Below are positions 13,196 through 15,544 of a stretch of 15,544 nt of DNA, piece after piece; positions within the stretch are counted from its first letter, which is position 1, and each line of letters opens with the position of its first letter. The notes beneath the pieces are model-generated. The model did no database searches, was not told the DNA's origin, and worked only from the letters and a program-made list of their open reading frames with translations. Made by a program: the position numbers and the translations under genes. The stretch is from Bacillota bacterium (GTDB taxonomy: Bacteria > Bacillota > Dehalobacteriia > UBA4068): the NCBI GenBank assembly GCA_030528765.1, contig JAUMYD010000019.1, forward strand, positions 1 to 15,544, read 5' to 3'.

Positions 13196-13366
13196 ATGAA
13201 CCGGGCCTTTGTCAGTGAAAATGATGGCTGGGGCTTTTGTCAGGCAAAGCGTGAATCCTGCATCTTTGCGGATGAAAAGGGCCTTTGCTGCCTGGCCTAT
13301 TGCCGCCTTTATGGGGAGGAGCCACCCAAAGCTTCGGATGAGCCTTCCAGGCCGCAGCAGGTCTAG
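13196..13366 (+). CDS. Cysteine-rich small protein (56 residues), unknown function
   Basis: ATG 13196 with GAGGTG 5-6 nt upstream, TAG at 13364-13366; too short for many gene callers. The sequence begins MNRAFVSENDGWGFCQAKRE and has five cysteines (15, 22, 31, 32, 36; C-x6-C-x8-CC-x3-C) in a compact acidic/aromatic core, then a Pro/Glu/Ser-rich tail (41-56). The cysteine spacing suggests a metal site (Zn or Fe-S), but no known family pattern is matched with certainty. No signal peptide or membrane segment. It is the first gene after the serine-operon promoter, with no visible terminator before serC 111 bp downstream, so it is probably cotranscribed with serC-serA. Coding is supported by the ribosome binding site, position and composition; its role (regulatory or metal-binding) is unknown. 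Confidence 0.72.
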   Translation: MNRAFVSENDGWGFCQAKRESCIFADEKGLCCLAYCRLYGEEPPKASDEPSRPQQV

Positions 13367-13477
13367 CTGCCTATGCCCGGCCTTTCCGTCGGCAGGGCTG
13401 CACAGCGTATCGCGTTTATAAAGCTGGTTTTAACAAAGCATGTTTTACTAAATCATATCATACAGGAGGAACAAGAA

Positions 13478-14563
13478 ATGAAATATGATCGCACTTACAA
13501 TTTCTCCGCAGGTCCCGCCACCATGCCCGAAAGCGTGCTGGAGGAAATTCGTGACGAGATGATGAACTACAGAGGCAGCGGCATGTGTGTCATGGAAATG
13601 TCCCACCGCTCCAAAATGTTCCAGCAGATCTTCGAAGAAGCCAAACAGGATCTGCGTGACCTGATGAACATTCCGGATAACTACAAGATCCTCTTCATCC
13701 AGGGCGGCGCTACCCTGCAGTTCTCCATGATCCCCATGAACCTGATGAAGAACGGCAAAGCCGTCTACATCGAAACCGGCGCCTGGTCCAAAAAGGCCAT
13801 CGCCGAAGCGAAGAAAGTCGGCGAAGTGATCGTTGCAGCTTCTTCCAAGGATAAAAACTACACCTACATTCCGGATTGCTCCGATCTGGATATCCCCGAA
13901 GATACCGATTACGTCTACATCTGCGAAAACGAAACCATCCACGGCGTCACCTGGGCCACCCTGCCCAATACCAAAGGCCATGTTCTGGTTTCCGACCAGT
14001 CCTCCATGTTCCTCTCCAAGCCCTGCAACGTTGCGGATTACGGCATGATCTACGGCGGCGTTCAGAAGAACATCGGTCCCGCCGGTATGGCCATCGTCAT
14101 CATCCGGGAAGACCTGATCCGTGAAGATCTGGCTGATCTGCCCGTCTACATGCAGTATAAGACCCATGCTGACGGCGATTCTCTCTACAACACCCCCAAC
14201 TGCTGGGCCATCTACTGCTGCGGCAAAGTCTTCAAATATCTGAAGGACCTGGGCGGCCTGGAAGCAATGGAAAAAATCAACATCGACAAAGCCAAAGTCT
14301 TCTATGATTTCCTGGAAGAATCCAAAATGTTCACCGGCACCGTGGTTCCCGAAGCCCGCAGCCTCATGAACATCCCCTTCGTTACCGAAAGCGCTGAGCT
14401 GGATGCCGAAGTCATCGCCTTCACCAAGGCCGCTGGTTTCGAAAACCTGAAAGGCCACAAATCCGTTGGCGGCCTGCGTGCTTCCATCTACAACGCCATG
14501 CCCAAGGAAGGCGTGGAAGCCCTGGTTGACTGCCTGAAGAAATTCGAAGCAGAACACAAATAA
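13478..14563 (+). CDS. serC: Phosphoserine aminotransferase
   Basis: 361 residues, usual family length. PLP enzyme (class V fold) converting 3-phosphohydroxypyruvate and glutamate to O-phosphoserine, the second step of serine synthesis (also used in pyridoxine synthesis in some bacteria). Blocks seen: YNFSAGPATMPESVL (7-21), EMSHRSK (40-46), FIQGGATLQF (73-82) binding PLP phosphate, GAWSKKA (101-107), SDQSSMFLS (172-180), and the Schiff-base lysine in GGVQKNIGPAG (K197). The ATG at 13478 has AGGAGG 8 nt upstream; the frame is open upstream to 13373 without a start signal. It is followed after 84 bp by serA. Nearly all Glu codons are GAA (about 25 of 28 by hand count), unlike the GAG-rich genes to the left, suggesting high expression. 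Confidence 0.97.
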   Translation: MKYDRTYNFSAGPATMPESVLEEIRDEMMNYRGSGMCVMEMSHRSKMFQQIFEEAKQDLRDLMNIPDNYKILFIQGGATLQFSMIPMNLMKNGKAVYIETGAWSKKAIAEAKKVGEVIVAASSKDKNYTYIPDCSDLDIPEDTDYVYICENETIHGVTWATLPNTKGHVLVSDQSSMFLSKPCNVADYGMIYGGVQKNIGPAGMAIVIIREDLIREDLADLPVYMQYKTHADGDSLYNTPNCWAIYCCGKVFKYLKDLGGLEAMEKINIDKAKVFYDFLEESKMFTGTVVPEARSLMNIPFVTESAELDAEVIAFTKAAGFENLKGHKSVGGLRASIYNAMPKEGVEALVDCLKKFEAEHK

Positions 14564-14580
14564 GCAAACATGAGCTTCTG

Positions 14581-14602
14581 GGGGCCGGCCCAGACCGGCC
14601 CC
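14581..14602 (+). other. Intercistronic GC hairpin between serC and serA
   Basis: GGGGCCGG/CCGGCCCC perfect 8-bp stem with a CCCAGA loop, followed by TCTGATAAAAATC with no T-run. It is therefore an RNA stabiliser or processing stem rather than a terminator. It lies 18 bp after the serC stop and 46 bp before the serA start. Confidence 0.6.
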
Positions 14603-14647
14603 TCTGATAAAAATCTACGAAGCAGATAATTGAAAGGAGATTTTCCC

Positions 14648-15544
14648 ATGGTCAAAATCCTTGCCAGCGACGGTATGCAGGCCGATGCCATTGCCGCTCT
14701 GAAAGAAGCGGGTCATGAAGTAGATGTCCAGTTCTATGAACCCGAAGAACTGAAAGAAGCTGTTAAGAAATACAACGTACTGGTCGTTCGTTCCGCAACG
14801 AAGGTCCGTGAACCCCACATCGATGCAGCTCTGGAAACCGGCGAACTGAAGCTGGTCATCCGCGGCGGCGTGGGCATCGATAACATCGATCATAAATATG
14901 CTGAGAGCAAAGGCATCGCCGTCCGCAATACCCCGGCTGCCAGCTCCGCTTCTGTTGCCGAATTGGCTCTGGGCCATATGTTCTCCCTGGCTCGCTACAT
15001 CGGCATCTCCAACGCCACCATGCGCAACGGCGAATGGAACAAGAAAAAATACGAAGGCACCGAACTGGGCGGCAAGACCCTGGGCCTGATCGGCTGCGGC
15101 CGCATCGCTCGTGAGCTGGCCAAACGTGCCGAAGCTCTGGGCATGAACGTCATCTATACCGATATCATGGGCGAAGTTCCCGGCGTTTCCTACAAATTCA
15201 TGTCTCAGGAAGAAGTTCTGAAGAACGCCGATTACGTTTCCCTGCATATCCCGGCTCCCGCAGATAAGAAACCCGTCATCTGCGCTGAACAGCTGGCTAT
15301 GATGAAACCCACCGCCTTCCTGATCAACACCGCCCGCGGCGTCCTGATCGACACCGAGGCACTGTGTGATGCTCTGGATGCCGGCACCCTGGCTGGCGCT
15401 GCTCTGGATGTTTTCCCGGAAGAGCCCACCAAGGATGAACGCGTTCTGAACCATCCCAAGATCTCCCTCACCCCCCATATCGGCGGCTCCACCAAGGAAG
15501 CGCAGCTCCGCATCGGCGCTGAGATCGTTGATATCATCACCAAA
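14648..15544 (+). CDS. serA: D-3-phosphoglycerate dehydrogenase (partial, cut by window end)
   Basis: First 299 residues; the frame is open at the right edge. Oxidises 3-phosphoglycerate with NAD+ to 3-phosphohydroxypyruvate, the first step of serine synthesis, and feeds SerC, encoded just upstream. D-isomer 2-hydroxyacid dehydrogenase fold: substrate loop VRSATKVRE (47-55), IRGGVGIDNID (71-81), NAD-binding GLIGCGRIARELA (146-158) with Asp172 as ribose ligand, INTARGVLID (226-235; catalytic Arg230), DVFPEEP (254-260; catalytic Glu) and LTPHIGGST (274-282; catalytic His277). The ATG at 14648 has AAAGGAG 8-9 nt upstream. Whether it has the C-terminal ACT regulatory domain cannot be seen; the short no-ACT form (about 300-320 residues) would end just past the window. 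GAA-biased like serC. Confidence 0.96.
   Translation, partial: MVKILASDGMQADAIAALKEAGHEVDVQFYEPEELKEAVKKYNVLVVRSATKVREPHIDAALETGELKLVIRGGVGIDNIDHKYAESKGIAVRNTPAASSASVAELALGHMFSLARYIGISNATMRNGEWNKKKYEGTELGGKTLGLIGCGRIARELAKRAEALGMNVIYTDIMGEVPGVSYKFMSQEEVLKNADYVSLHIPAPADKKPVICAEQLAMMKPTAFLINTARGVLIDTEALCDALDAGTLAGAALDVFPEEPTKDERVLNHPKISLTPHIGGSTKEAQLRIGAEIVDIITK

Noticed and set aside
13126..13477. T-box or serine-responsive riboswitch before serC
   Set aside because: No AGGGTGGNACCGCG-type antiterminator block and no leader terminator; the sequence is occupied by the Cys-rich gene and a 111-bp gap.
13448..14557. Long minus-strand open frame (369 codons) opposite serC
   Set aside because: Phe, Gly, Val and His-rich mirror of the serC codons, with no family motif and no start signal.
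1..15544. CRISPR array, tRNA, rRNA, transposase or phage genes
   Set aside because: No regularly spaced direct repeats, no TTCGAAT-type tRNA arms with matching acceptor stems, and no recognisable recombinase or transposase motif.

Overview
The window looks like chromosomal DNA from an anaerobic, high-GC member of the Bacillota (Firmicutes). The evidence is strong AGGAGG-type ribosome binding sites, TTGACA/TATAAT-type promoters often with an extended TGn -10, a phosphate butyryltransferase/butyrate kinase pair for butyrate formation, a K+-dependent (probably Na+-pumping) membrane pyrophosphatase, and a clostridial-looking 150-residue protein. I cannot name the genus. I see no phage or transposase genes, no CRISPR array, and no tRNA or rRNA.

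Layout, left to right. (1) 183-1707, minus strand: a predicted AAA ATPase preceded by a Sel1-repeat-like gene with no clear start. Upstream, at 1710-2012, is the most unusual stretch in the window. A strong minus promoter leads into a leader with alternative hairpins and an intrinsic terminator. A second good promoter on the plus strand drives a short terminated RNA antisense to the first part of that leader. (2) 2142-3888, minus: a membrane-anchored XRE-type regulator followed by a small helical protein of unknown function. (3) 4082-6084, minus: ptb-buk, the last two steps of butyrate and ATP formation from butyryl-CoA, ending at a strong terminator. (4) 6310-7244, minus: an UPF0173 metallo-hydrolase with its own promoter, and a 63-residue membrane protein. 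(5) 7319-10414, plus: endonuclease III, a 205-residue membrane protein and an YtcJ-type amidohydrolase, each with its own terminator or promoter signals. (6) 10629-12725, minus: the membrane pyrophosphatase, converging on the amidohydrolase at a shared 14-bp-stem terminator. (7) 13196-15544, plus: a cysteine-rich 56-residue protein, serC and the 5' part of serA, a serine biosynthesis operon running off the right edge.

Energy and carbon themes link several genes. Ptb-Buk makes ATP by substrate-level phosphorylation, and the pyrophosphatase recovers PPi energy as an ion gradient. SerA and SerC divert 3-phosphoglycerate to phosphoserine. The serine genes use GAA for nearly all Glu codons, unlike the GAG-rich neighbours, which suggests high expression. 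The 470-bp gap between the pyrophosphatase and the serine operon holds a perfect 20-bp-arm AT palindrome that overlaps the likely pyrophosphatase promoter.
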